Assembly (NCBI GenBank): GCA_009363875.1
Contig: CM018694.1
Coordinates: 4,650,001 to 4,714,000 of the forward strand
Reading direction: 5' to 3'
Length of the DNA: 64,000 bases
Source of the DNA: Mikania micrantha
Taxonomy: Eukaryota; Streptophyta; Magnoliopsida; Asterales; Asteraceae
Made by a program: the position numbers and the translations under genes. Below, piece after piece: positions 22,479 through 33,248 of this stretch (position 1 is its first letter; every line of letters begins with the position of its first letter). The notes under the pieces were generated by a model. That model searched no databases, was not told where the DNA came from, and worked only from the letters and a program-made list of their open reading frames with translations.

Positions 22479-22705
22479 TCTATAAAATTAAAAAGAAGAA
22501 AAAAAAAGAGGAAGGGTCGGAAACTTATTGGAGAAATGATCGAGAGAATTGTGACTTGAAAGAGATGACATTTGATCATTATATCTGCAAAAAACTGCCA
22601 CCATCGATAACTGCTATCCCGATTGTAACCGTCCGATCAATCAAGGCGATAATCAATTTCAAATATTTAAAATTTGAATTTTTACAGATGTAATCCATTA
22701 ACTGT
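22479..22705 (+). other. T2 segment between antisense ORF start and PPT
   Basis: AT-rich and non-coding on the + strand. On the minus strand an ATG at about 22569 opens MSSLSSHNSLDHFSNKFPTL and then meets a possible splice acceptor (TTTTATAG), so an extra 5' exon of the antisense gene is possible. This piece is absent at both LTR-stub junctions. Confidence 0.4.
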
Positions 22706-22713
22706 AAAGGGGC
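22706..22713 (+). other. Polypurine tract of T2
   Basis: AAAGGGGC directly before the terminal LTR, the usual plus-strand primer position. The flanking sequence has no longer purine run. Confidence 0.6.
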
Positions 22714-23396
22714 AATCGTTGTGCACTGAAAATCATCCGGAATAATTTAGGATTAGGGATATTTAAGGATATATTTACAACTGACCAATATCTCTGTTTA
22801 TTCCTACCTTGATTTCCGAGATTTCAGGATAAACAGTTTAACAGGTTACCGAGCTATAATCACGGAAGGAGTCAAAACATGTTCCAACTAAAAGATAATG
22901 GACCGCGACAACATTGAGGATTCGAAGCCACTAATTTGAATAAGTCATCCACGTATGGAAAGATGTCGGATTATTCGCAACGGCTATTATGGCTGTTCTT
23001 TGTCAATTTTAGTCTACATACCGAGGCCTTGATCGATATTAGACACACAACACACTTAGCAGCTACTCAAGAATACAAACATCACTAGCATCGATCATAT
23101 TGCGCTCTTTCGTTGCAATTTGATTGTTTACGTATTAATAAACTAGGCAGAGTGACAATTGTCACCTCACGAGGTTTTTATGCCGGCAATCCTAAGGGAT
23201 TAAGGGTGTTTCCTCGTCTAAATCTCGTGTTTTTGGCTATTTTTCTATTTAATATTCTCAAATATCTCTAGGGATTCTTAGGTATATTTCTGTTACAAAT
23301 CACATATAATCGATATTATTGATTGTAAAACACAATACCCCACTTTTCTAATTCGGTTTTGCTAAAAATTATAGTTGTTAATTTTTACCCGAAACA
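22714..23396 (+). repeat. Terminal 3' LTR of the Tat array
   Basis: About 680 bp ending TTTTTACCCGAAACA at 23396. Its last 250 bp are the inverse of the solo LTR at 9041-9290, and its last 50 bp match the stubs at 7112 and 14975. The left edge is less clear: GTTGTGCACTG near 22718-22728 corresponds to the solo LTR's TGTTGTGGGCC, with the first bases changed. The TSD cannot be tested because the array's left end lies outside the window. Confidence 0.8.
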
Positions 23397-24944
23397 ATAG
23401 GCTATTAAATGAACAATCTAACTACATGATTTGGAACGTAAAAAACATTTAATTAAACATTAAATAAAAAGATTAACAAATTTTGTGTTTAAATCCTCAA
23501 TTGAAGCCTTACACACAATCGTAAATTCGAATCTACATGTTGTCATAATTTATGTTGAAGGTTAATGATATCAAAATATTAGAGCACGTGCATGTATGAA
23601 GGAAAGCGAAGAAAAGAGCGTTAAAAATGAATAATTTCAGAGATCAAAAGATGAGATTCCATTTTCACTAAAGTTAAAGAGAACCAAAGTCAGATATAAT
23701 CACCAAACTAAACTAAACTAAAATGGAATTTGGTTTGGCTTTAACATTTTATATAAATTAAGAAATCAAGACAAAAAATTTCAATCTAACCATGTTGATC
23801 TGAATTTAGATTTAATTTTTAATATTTCACCCCCAGGTTACTGTTTCAACTTACACTTGCTTATGATAAGTTTAAAACAAGGAGACGAGCGATCTACATG
23901 TTATGTAAACACGAAAGTTGTTTTATACAACTAATTACGATTAATGTTAATTTGGATGCCCATTTGATGAGAGGAAATATATTTAATTATTTATCTCGTT
24001 AAACATATTTTCATCCATAGTAATGTTAGTGATAGGAAATAAGATGCATCATATAATTTTTTTGTGCTTCTAATTATTAATTCAGATCACATGAATTTCT
24101 AACTATTGAAAACTTATGATATTAAGATTTGGCAAACCATAGTTTATTTTCTATAGTTTTATTAATATGAGAATCAGTTATAAATTGTGCACGTTCATAA
24201 TAGACTTTAAATATACGCTTTTAGTATCTCATTATATACATTGAATTACTATGAATACATTTTTTAGAGTGAATCCTCCATCATAATAAGTAATCCTTAT
24301 ATATTTTATTATTACTTGTTCAGGTATTTGACCATCGAGGAATTAAAATCTCCCTTTCCGACTATCCAAATTTCGAAATTTGATCTACTTTGTTTATCTA
24401 CTTTTTTTTAAAAATTTTGTATTTTAGGGTTTTAGTTTGAACTTTAAACTTATATGAGTATCCACTTTGCATATTTGCTTACTCTTTTATGTCTTTATTA
24501 TCTGTAATAATTATATGTTTCAAAAAATTTATATGAAATTCGGTCAAAGTTTTTAGTATATAAATAGCTAAAGTACATAAATAAGTCCATAAACCTGAAA
24601 ATAAACATGTAAAATTTGCAGTTTGAGGACAAAATTATTTAAGGGTGGTAGAATTATAATACCTGTAAAAATAAAAAAATAATAATTAAAATAATAATGA
24701 TAACAATGACAATAATAACAATTAAATGAATAAATATTTAAAATTTAAATTCATTTATTATAAGTTCCGAAAACCAACGAGTTAATTATAGAACTCAAGT
24801 TATTTAGATAACTGATCTAATTGAATTAACAATTGAAATAAACGATATATTAACAACTGAAAATAAATAATCTAATCATTTAATCTAACTTTTATAAAAT
24901 GTAAACAATCCTACTTAAAAATATACTAGACTAATACCACAACC
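23397..24944. other. AT-rich non-coding stretch
   Basis: About 1.5 kb with strong A+T bias, stops in all frames and no recognised repeat. It may be old intergenic DNA or decayed element sequence. Confidence 0.5.
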
Positions 24945-25030
24945 ATGCTGCACCCCGACCAACGGCGGAATACGTCGGGGCGTCAGTTTGATTGTTCATA
25001 ACTCATGCTGCTGCTTTGTATGTTTCAATA
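24945..25030 (-). repeat. Possible degraded Tekay-type LTR terminus
   Basis: TGCTGCACCCCGACCAACGG and ACGTCGGGGCG give a short GC-rich island in AT-rich DNA. Its pattern resembles the inverted end of the C and E LTRs (CACCCCGAGCC..GGCGG..CGGGGCGTGA). The matching other end was not found, so this is tentative. Confidence 0.35.
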
Positions 25031-26574
25031 TTTAAACATTTTTTTTATTCAAACAACCACAATATTCATTCAAACATAACATACAATTCTAAAACAAAGC
25101 CAAACATTACATCATGAATTTAATAGATAAACGTGTTTAATGTTTAATTAGGTCCAAAGTTCCTAAATGAATCTTCATCCAATTTTCTAATCTATTACAC
25201 ATGTAAAATAAGATTTGATCAAATATTTGAATAGTTAGTGAGATTCTCATACAATTTTTATATATAGATATATATAAAGAATTAAGATGCAACAATAGTC
25301 TAATAAGAATTGATCTAAATATTATGTATTCCACAATATTTGATAACATGATTTGGCAATTTCGCCTTTGCTAACATAATGATAAAAGTCATTATAAAAT
25401 GGCTGTTAGTTGTACTAAATGTTTTTGGCAATTTAACCTTCAATATAAGCAATGACATAAGTCATGTTAATCAAAGGCTACTAGTACTAATGTATTGTAT
25501 ATAATTATTTCAATAGTAATAACACATAGATATACAAACAAGTAGGCAACACATAACATTTAAATCTAATTCTATCTCAAACTACAAGTATAGCATCTTT
25601 GTATTTGTTTATGACTCAAGAATAATATGTTTGATAAGACATATTACAAAAATGTAAGGAAGAAGTATAAGAACTCACAACAACAATCCAACATATTTCA
25701 CAATAAAGTTGTTAAGGCAGAAAGATCCCACGTTACCCTACCGTTTATATGAATATGGAATTCTGTAAGCATAAATGATTAAGACTTATTATTTCCTAAA
25801 TATGTATAACTTTATTGACGTTATTAATTGGGCTAGACTCGCGTTTGTTGGTCTTCTGTGTTCAGTCGATTAACTGAATCCAGGTTCCCAGGAAAACAAG
25901 TGAAAATTTGCGCTAGGATGGAACCCTTTAACTATTTCATCTAGACTTCTAGTTTTTTTTTCAGTTTGGTTTTTATCAAAACGTTAACCAGTCTGCTTCA
26001 TCTTCTCTATTTTCCAGCTAAGATCAGCAACGAATTCAGTTTTCATGGCAATCCAAATTAACCTATTGTATTAATATACCTCTGTATGTTCCTCCCCAAC
26101 CTTGAACCTCGACCAACATTCCTAAACTCGTTTTATACCCATTATTAATTTCCTTAATATGTTTATGTATAATTAATAAACTATTTAATTTTTTTATAAG
26201 AACCTCTATCTGGTTATAACATCCTACTCGCCGAAAATATGAACACAATTTATCATGAGGGTCGACTATTACCTTTACAGTAGCACGAGGCAACCACAAT
26301 CAAGCAAAACAACGATTATATATGACGATTCATCCAAGAGGGAGTGCCCGTAATTTTAATCGTTTTGGTCCTAAACCCGGTGATCTCGATGGTAGATCAT
26401 CTGATAGTGAATGTTCTTGGTTCCTTCTTTCGGATGCAAGTTGCTTCGGTGTTGTTCGCACATATTCTTCAAAGGTAATGCCACCATTAGGATGTAGTCG
26501 GAGCTCGCTGAAGTAATACTCCACAACGGTAGTGTTAAGTGACTCTAGTTTGGTTGTAAGTGTTTATTTGCTGA
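25031..26574. other. AT-rich non-coding stretch up to solo LTR E
   Basis: No supported gene. A 64-codon minus-strand ORF at 26524-26330 has protein-like composition but no family I recognise and no flanking exons, so I do not call it. The right edge is the TSD of LTR E. Confidence 0.45.
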
Positions 26575-26812
26575 GAGCATGTGACAACCGGTATACGAGC
26601 TGCCATGAGTCAACCACAGTGTAGGAGACTATGTTACGAGAGCGACGATAACGATAATAAACAACAACCAAAATACACAGATTATTCCTAAAACAGTTAG
26701 GAAAATCCATTGAATCACACAAACATGAATAAAAAGAATAGACAAACGCTTTGTGAGGGAAAACAATGAACAAAATCTGAATAGATAACTTTTGGAGTAT
26801 CGATCGAACGAG

Positions 26813-26943
26813 ATATCGGCATTGGTGACGATCCATGTCGATATGTTGTTAGATTTGATACACTAAATGATATCTTTATAGTACAAAACAATGTCAGCAG
26901 TTAAATGCAACGCGACTTTTGTATGGGTTACGATTTATACAGA
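26813..26943 (+). promoter_or_regulatory. Paired U3 hairpins of LTR E
   Basis: Hairpin 1: arms ATATCGGCAT (26813-26822) and ATGTCGATAT (26835-26844), 10 pairs with one G.T, around the core TGGTGACGATCC. Hairpin 2: arms TTTGTAT (26918-26924) and ATACAGA (26937-26943), 7 pairs with one T.G, around GGGTTACGATTT. Start-to-start distance is 105 bp. They lie upstream of the TATA box, in U3. Confidence 0.75.
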
Positions 26944-27039
26944 TGTCCGCGTGATCCTTTAATGCTGATATAAAATAATAACGATTTTAACAAAAACCCA
27001 CCAAAACAATTTAATAAACAATCAAAATTTTAAAACACA

Positions 27040-27700
27040 CTGCCATTCGTGCGAATGAATCCTCATCGTATGAATAGGTTTATTCAGTGAAGGTTTACAG
27101 CCACAGAGTCATTCGGCCGAATGGGATTCATTCGTACGAATGACTTATTCGTGCGACAACACAACTATAAAAGCAACACTTCCGTTTTTCAAACCCATTT
27201 TTCACCCAACTCTCTCAACCTAACCCTCTCTTGGCCACTCGATTTTTCGACTATTTCCAAACAAAATCAAACCATTTCACCGTCCAAATCGTGTATATAT
27301 CAACCCCAACACCTCCATTTCAAGATTTCAACCACTTTCATCCCATTTCCGTCAAATACGAGTTCCACAATAAGTATTAGCACCGATCCTTTGCACCAAA
27401 ACACTACAAAACGTTTTACCATCAATTTTGACCGTAAAAAAAACCATAAATAACCACCGATTTCAAAAATTTCGTTCTTGGTAAATCTGCAGACGAATGA
27501 GCCGAACGAAGGGCTCATTAGTGTGAACGAGAAGCCTCATTCGCCGAAGAAAAATCACCAGAATGAGCTGATATACGAATGAGCATTCACACACCATACG
27601 AATGAGGACATATTCGCAAGAATGGAGCACCAGAATGATAGTATGCATTCGCATCATTCCATTCGTGTGAATGAAGGGATTCGCACGAATAGGCCATTCG
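27040..27700 (+). repeat. Palindromic ATTCGNNCGAAT cluster in LTR E
   Basis: Multiple copies of CATTCGTGCGAATG-like palindromes with changing central bases (GTGC, GGCC, GTAC, TGTG) occur at 27040-27150 and 27640-27700. Related CATTCGCCGAATGG motifs are dense in the C LTRs at 42440-42780 and 51390-51760. They may be binding sites or recombination-prone repeats. Confidence 0.6.
27166..27173 (+). promoter_or_regulatory. TATA box of LTR E
   Basis: TATAAAAG followed about 45 bp later by a pyrimidine-rich stretch (ACTCTCTCAACC, CCCTCTCTTGG). The F LTR has the same arrangement (30364 and 30415). This probably marks the U3/R border. Confidence 0.6.
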
Positions 27701-29076
27701 CACCAAGAGAAGCCCAAAAATGGCTAAGTGTTGAAAGTCCTACCGAACACCATTCGAGGGCTCAAGCACATATCAGCGAGGATTTGTCTATTGATCACAA
27801 TAGTTCGAGGCTTTGTGCCCAACCAAGAGGTGAACAGACACGACCCGGGGAATTGTGTAGTGTACAATCGAAAACAATCATTTTCATGGGAATCTCCCAT
27901 CAAACAAACAACATATTTGCTTGGTATCTGTATAGGTTAATTCACTAGAGCATGTGTCCACACAACATACACAACAAGAATTCGCTGAGGAATTATCAAG
28001 TAAGTCCCTTTAGAGTCATTTACCATTCGTTGACGTGGATCAACCGACGGTAACGTAAATGGTACCATAGGTCTAACCAACCTCCAACACCGAGGCTGTA
28101 CGTTACACACATACATACGTGAAACAACAACTCAGATTAGTTCTATGGGAACTAATCAACAAGGGCATACCCGCTGGTGATACTACGGACAGACCACACA
28201 AACAACAACATGGGTTTTCAGATCAAACAAATGTTCAAGACCTGGTCTTGAATGATTTTCAAATGAATACACAACAACAATGTCAACCAACAAGAAAGGA
28301 GTGTAAATTTTGTGATTTCAAATAAACAAAACTATTTCCCTATATCAGATGACAAAGCATACAGTTCTTTCTCAAGATATCTTCTTTCCAAAACGTCTGT
28401 CGTGTCATGTCGAATTGAAGTACATACGTGATAGGGTCTGTTTTCCATTAAGGACACCCTCGTGGATCATCAAAGGGGTAGTGGGCCGGTGGCCGAGCTT
28501 TGGCTCTACGTATGCCCTATATATAAACTACATTCGATGATTTGGGATGGTGTTAGGAATGAGGTTCAGACTTAGGCACTTGTGTAATTCATTCGTGTTT
28601 TCAACACCATTCACAGTCCATTTTCTAAACTATTGTGAATGGAAAGATTTTTATCAAACCTTTTTACAAAACCTAATATTTTAAAAACTTGTGTGAACTA
28701 ACCAACCTCGTGTTGACAGATTTTACATGTTCTCAGTTGAAGAACATGTGAGAGCAGGATGACTTTTAGAGAGAAAAAGATATTATTCCTTAGAGGAACC
28801 TACAACTCCTGCATGGAATCACATCGGGCCACTTCGGCTACAAGATTCAATACTTGCTTTTGTGCAAGAAATCCTTGTGGGACATCTGGTCCACATTCCA
28901 GATGTCCAAGTCAAGTTGAAATAGAATTAAATTATAAAATAGTTGTAATTTAATTTTATTTATTCAATGTAATGTAGTACTTCTCATATTATCATGTGCA
29001 ATGTAACAATCTGATCACTCCGATTAAAATCACACCTCGCGACTATTACGCCGCCGGCCCACGGAGTGACAGAGCA

Positions 29077-29640
29077 CTAGAAAGAAACTCTAGAAATTGA
29101 TTTTAGATATTGGTTTGTTTTTGAAACAAAAGGTGATTTCAATGGAGATAAACATTATTCATGAGCAATTCTAATTTATACTAGACCTCTACTATTGAAT
29201 TTGATATTCAAGCCTTTCCATATTTAATTTAGATCACCTCAACAGTCACAAAGAAACTTTCACCATATCTTGGCTTTAACCATTCTATTAGGATATGTGC
29301 TTCTTTTAATGTTAATTTTATACTAGACCTCTACTATGTTAGTCCAACTAATACAACTAAATTACTCTATATTTAAATCAATTACCCATATTACAATATG
29401 TATCGAATGACATAAGTATGTGATGTTCAAATCAGAACTAATAGTATATAATTGATTATATAGTATTAGGCATTTTTTTCGACTTCGATACCCGAGCAAG
29501 CCTCTGGTAAGTGATTTTGCCGGTGCGTCATTGGATCATCAATCGCGTAGTCGTTTCTGTGACGGTGTGAATAGTTCACGGCGTCTCTATTTAGTACTCT
29601 GATAGTACAATTGTGCACTTACTGAATTCTTAAGAGGTGT
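29077..29640. other. Unassigned DNA between LTRs E and F
   Basis: About 560 bp without ORF or recognised repeat. It is the right-hand continuation of the DNA into which LTR E inserted (compare 26560-26574). Confidence 0.5.
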
Positions 29641-30027
29641 TGTGACAACTGGTACCTGACCGTTCGAGAATCGTACGGTAAGTGTACTTTTATTCCTGTG
29701 TGGGTAAGTACTATGTGAAAACATTTCTTCGATAACAAACTTCTGTGGAAACATATAACAGTTGTATAAATTCCAATGAGAATTGGAATGTTATATACAA
29801 CAATCCATGAGAAATAACAAGAATTCATGACGAATGACAAATACAATTCGGTTGTGATCTTATTCCCACAAATAACATGAATCAGATAGTCGACAAGTAT
29901 GTGAGAAAAAAATGTGAAATCAGTCATAATAGTGTGAAAACAGCTAGGTTTAGTGAATTCCGTCAGTGAGAAACTAAATTCAAAACAACAATTCAGTATC
30001 GTTTGTGAATCTTAAACTGACAGTGTT

Positions 30028-30155
30028 TTTGCGTGGGTGACGATTCACACAAACATATATGTGGGTTTAAAGTCTGAATGTTATCTGAAAAGTAGAAAAC
30101 AAAATCAAAAAGTAGAGCCATCGTCGTGTTCGTTTGGGTGACGATTCGAACGAAT
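30028..30155 (+). promoter_or_regulatory. Paired U3 hairpins of LTR F
   Basis: Hairpin 1: arms TTTGCGT (30028-30034) and ACACAAA (30047-30053), 6 of 7 paired, core GGGTGACGATTC. Hairpin 2: arms GTTCGTTT (30128-30135) and GAACGAAT (30148-30155), 8 pairs including two G.T, same core. Start-to-start distance is 100 bp. The arms differ between the two copies while the core is identical. Confidence 0.75.
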
Positions 30156-30363
30156 ATGCGAAGGTGATACGATCAGACGAAATGACAAAAATGAACGTTT
30201 TCAAAACATTAAATTAAGAAAAAGAAATTTAAAAGATTTATTAGGAATTAAAACCTTGAAAATTTTAAAAGAAAACTATTTTATTTAAATTACGTAAAAT
30301 ACGAGTTACGTTTCGTAAACGTAACGTAAAAGTAAAACCGAACGAACCCGAAGTACTATAGGA

Positions 30364-30370
30364 TATAAAA
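30364..30370 (+). promoter_or_regulatory. TATA box of LTR F
   Basis: TATAAAA followed by a CT tract about 50 bp downstream, as in LTR E. It is the probable promoter of the element to which F belonged. Confidence 0.6.
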
Positions 30371-30699
30371 AAACCTAAAAAGCACCCATTTCATCTTTAA
30401 AACCACAAACAACCCTTTCTCTCTCTAGAAAACCTGCTTTATGTTTCTCAACCAATATTTGACAAACTTGGTGTCAAATTGAAGCTCACAACATCTAGAA
30501 TTCGAATGTACAGCATATAGAGTCCAAGAACATCAAAAATCAAGGTAAAATCGAGCTACAAAGGTCAGTTTTTTAGGGTTTTTACAAAACCCGGTTAATC
30601 GAACTTAAAACCCGATTATTTACCTTCAATTCTCATTAGATTTGCATGGAAATGGATTTAATACACTTGGATTATGTTGGATTAACCTTCAGGAACAGA

Positions 30700-30780
30700 T
30701 GGTATAGTGTCGACATAAGATCAAGATAGTATCGACATAAGATCAAGATAGTGTCGACATAAGATCAAGATAGTGTTGAC
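30700..30780 (+). repeat. 22-bp tandem repeat in LTR F
   Basis: Three copies plus a partial of ATAGTGTCGACATAAGATCA followed by AG, with single changes. It begins a region full of TCGA-centred motifs. Confidence 0.85.
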
Positions 30781-32871
30781 GGATGAATGGGCTGCCCAGA
30801 TTAGTATCGATGGTCAGCTGGGAAGGACGAACTTTCATCGACATTATTAGATTCGACGGCCTTAATTTCGACCAACTCTTGGTCAATACTGACAGTTTCG
30901 ACCAGTCCAAGTAAATTGAAATCAATCTCCATCAATATTACCTTCGATATTTCCTAGGCCATCGAGATTAAGCTCCTGTCGATACTATTAGTATGACAGG
31001 GAGCTGCCCTAACTTGTTCGTCGATACTAACAACTTCGATGTTGGTACAGGTCTCAAACTATGTTGATATTAGTTCCTTAGACTCATCCAAGTAACATAA
31101 GCTCAAAATCAATCAAATTGGTTCAAAACATATCAAGGGTGGTGATAATTAACTCACAAGTTACATTAACATTATTAGGGTTTACTAAAAATGTGTTAAC
31201 TGATTTTACTACAAAGTTGATGAAATATTTCTAGCTAAGTTGTTATAACATTATCCAAACTCTTTGGTATAATTTTAAATGATTAAGTTTTACAATAAAA
31301 TAATGATATTGGTATACTTAAATAACAATAACAAGTCCAGTTTAATGTAAAGATGATATTCATGTTTTAACTTAAAAAACTTAAGTTGATACTTAGAAAA
31401 TATTATGATTTCAAAACACTTATAATATGTTAAAGTTTGATAATAAGTTTAAAACAAATAAACAAAGAATAGTATAATCTACTGAAAAAACGTTAAGGAC
31501 TGGCGATTACTGTATTGGACGGATGGTTAGGGCTAGAACACATGACGAATATGAATCAAATCGTATGGTATATTGATTAAACCAATGACTACAAAATCAA
31601 CTCTACATCATAAAAGAACATAGTGTTGCCGGGGAGAGATCGAGCATGATCTCTCCCCCTCTCGTACTCAAAACCCTAGAACACTCAAAACCCTTAACTC
31701 TCAAGAACTGGAAACTGGTATTTATAGGGGCTGAACTCCATTCATATGAATGGAGCCATTTGTATGCTCATTCGTACGAATGGACCCTTACACATCAAAT
31801 TCATTCGCATATGCTCTTGCGAACGACTCAGTTCCCAGTGTAACAACATACAAATACATACAAGTGATTTCAAATGAACAAATACTAATCTAATCTATTC
31901 GACCAGTAGCGGACACCCAAAATATGCACCAACATCTACTAATCTAAATCTAAAATGGTTAAGTATTAGTATGTTATAATACAAAGTAAACTAGGGTTAA
32001 TCAAATAACAAGGAATTATACAAGTTAACCAACTTTAGGGTTAAATCATAAATCAATAACTTATACTCATAAGTTGTAAACAACGTTGAATCAAACACAG
32101 GGTTTTGAATACAACCAATTCCAACAACCGTGAGCGCGTGCATTACTTGATTCTTAGTCAACCACTTCATCATCATGGTGAGTTCATATGCCCCTTTTTC
32201 TAATCTTTTTGATTTTAATGTGTGGATGAGAAACATGCTAACTCTTTTCTTAGAAGCGCTAGTACTTTATTTCATTTATCATGTTATCATATTTTTGTTT
32301 ATGTTATGCTTGTGTGTGTGAAACGACAACTATGACAATTATGACATATCAAGGATGGTCATGATAAAATAATTTCAATATATCATCAAATTATGGAAAT
32401 AACATAGCGTATTAAGACTAGATCTTAAAATACTGTATTCAAAACATTGAGATGACATTAAAATGACATTAAGAAAACAAATGAGACAACTACATGAGAT
32501 ATCAAGTATGACATCATGAGTATACACTTTCATGATATCGTTCATCACATATGCTAATATTGTGTAATAAGACAAGTTCTTATAACACAAAATATTAAGG
32601 ACTTTGAGATCATAACATTGAGTTCATTTCATTGAGATCATATCATTAAGACAAGATGATAGTATAACAATATCAAGAGGATTAAAACTATTATTTTAAG
32701 TTCAATTATATAGCATTAATGACTTTATTGATTTTATGCCAATAAGGTTAGATTTGAATTATATTTGCAATGGTATTATTTAATCTTTTGAGATCATATC
32801 CAGGCACTGTAAGTGCTAACACTTTAAATAGTAAAACCAGGAATGTTTTGAGAATATACATAAATCTTATA

Positions 32872-33240
32872 GATGTCAAAGAGGATATCTTGCAGGCCGG
32901 GCTGGTCAGTAATGTCAACTACAGGGACAATTAAGTATCACTCTTATAGGTATCGATGAGGATATCTTACACTCCGGGCTGGTTAGTAATGACAGTTACA
33001 GGGACAATTAAGTCTCGCTCTTATAGGTATCGATGAGGATATATTACACTCTGGGCTGGTCAGTACTGACAGCTACATGGACAATTATGTCTCGCTCTTA
33101 TAGGAATCGATGAGGCTATCTTACATTTCATAGGTATCGATGAGGATACCTTACACTTCGAGTTGGTTTGTAATTTTCAGCAAACAGAGACGATCAAGTC
33201 TCAATTCTTATAGATATCGATGAGGATATCATACTATCAC
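32872..33240 (+). repeat. 77-bp tandem repeat in LTR F
   Basis: About five units, starting TTATAGGTATCGATGAGGAT and containing CTCCGGGCTGGTCAGTA and ACAGGGACAATTAAGTC. Unit starts are near 32867 (degenerate), 32944, 33021, 33098 (shortened) and 33130. The array ends at the B boundary. Confidence 0.85.
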
Positions 33241-33248
33241 ACCCCGGG

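Larger units (their letters stand above)
4703..23396 (+). mobile_element. Tandem array of a Tat-lineage Ty3/Gypsy element (T0-T1-T2)
   Basis: Three head-to-tail copies share a unit of about 7.07 kb, after subtracting the solo LTR from the PBS-to-PBS distance (7168 to 15037) and from hairpin spacing (12085 to 19160). Each unit runs PBS, gag, protease, RT, RNase H, an integrase tail, 3' UTR repeats, an antisense ORF, then an LTR or LTR stub. Domain order, the YIDDMVVKSK RT motif, and an antisense ORF after pol identify the Tat lineage. T0 is only a tail, cut by the Copia insertion. Only T2 ends in a PPT and a long LTR. Confidence 0.85.
26575..29076 (+). mobile_element. Solo LTR E (Tekay-type), 2.49 kb with TSD
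   Basis: The LTR spans 26580-29071, starting TGTGACAACCGG and ending GGAGTGACA, flanked by the perfect 5-bp duplication GAGCA at 26575-26579 and 29072-29076. Its interior near 28795-28905 matches, inverted, the D LTR at 58334-58440, linking it to Tekay elements. Shared features are two U3 hairpins, a TATA box with a CT-rich start region, GC-rich ends, and a TATATATAAAC site near 28513. No internal domain remains, so it arose by LTR-LTR recombination. Confidence 0.9.
29641..33248 (+). repeat. LTR F, long Tekay-type LTR truncated at its 3' end
   Basis: It starts TGTGACAACTGG, as LTR E does, and carries in the same order two U3 hairpins (30028, 30128), a TATA box (30364-30370), a CT-rich tract (30415-30428), a region rich in TCGATACT/TCGACATAAG motifs (30690-31080), a GTGAGTTC site near 32178 and tandem repeats (32872-33235). 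It stops abruptly at the TGTCACACCC edge of element B, so its U5 end and any internal region are missing or displaced. Confidence 0.75.

Noticed and set aside
24945..25870. A complete degraded LTR beginning at the GC-rich island at 24945
   Set aside because: No second terminus or TSD could be found; only the short terminus-like motif is listed, at low confidence.
26330..26524. Minus-strand 64-codon ORF with protein-like composition (MEYYFSELRLHPNGG...)
   Set aside because: No family recognised, no flanking exons or promoter, and it lies in AT-rich repeat-poor DNA. A protein search would be needed; as it stands it cannot be called a gene.
30000..33248. LTR F as a complete solo LTR with TSD GGTGT (29636-29640 and 33247-33251)
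   Set aside because: The apparent right copy overlaps the start of B's LTR, and the sequence before it ends in CCCCG instead of CA, so the match is coincidental.
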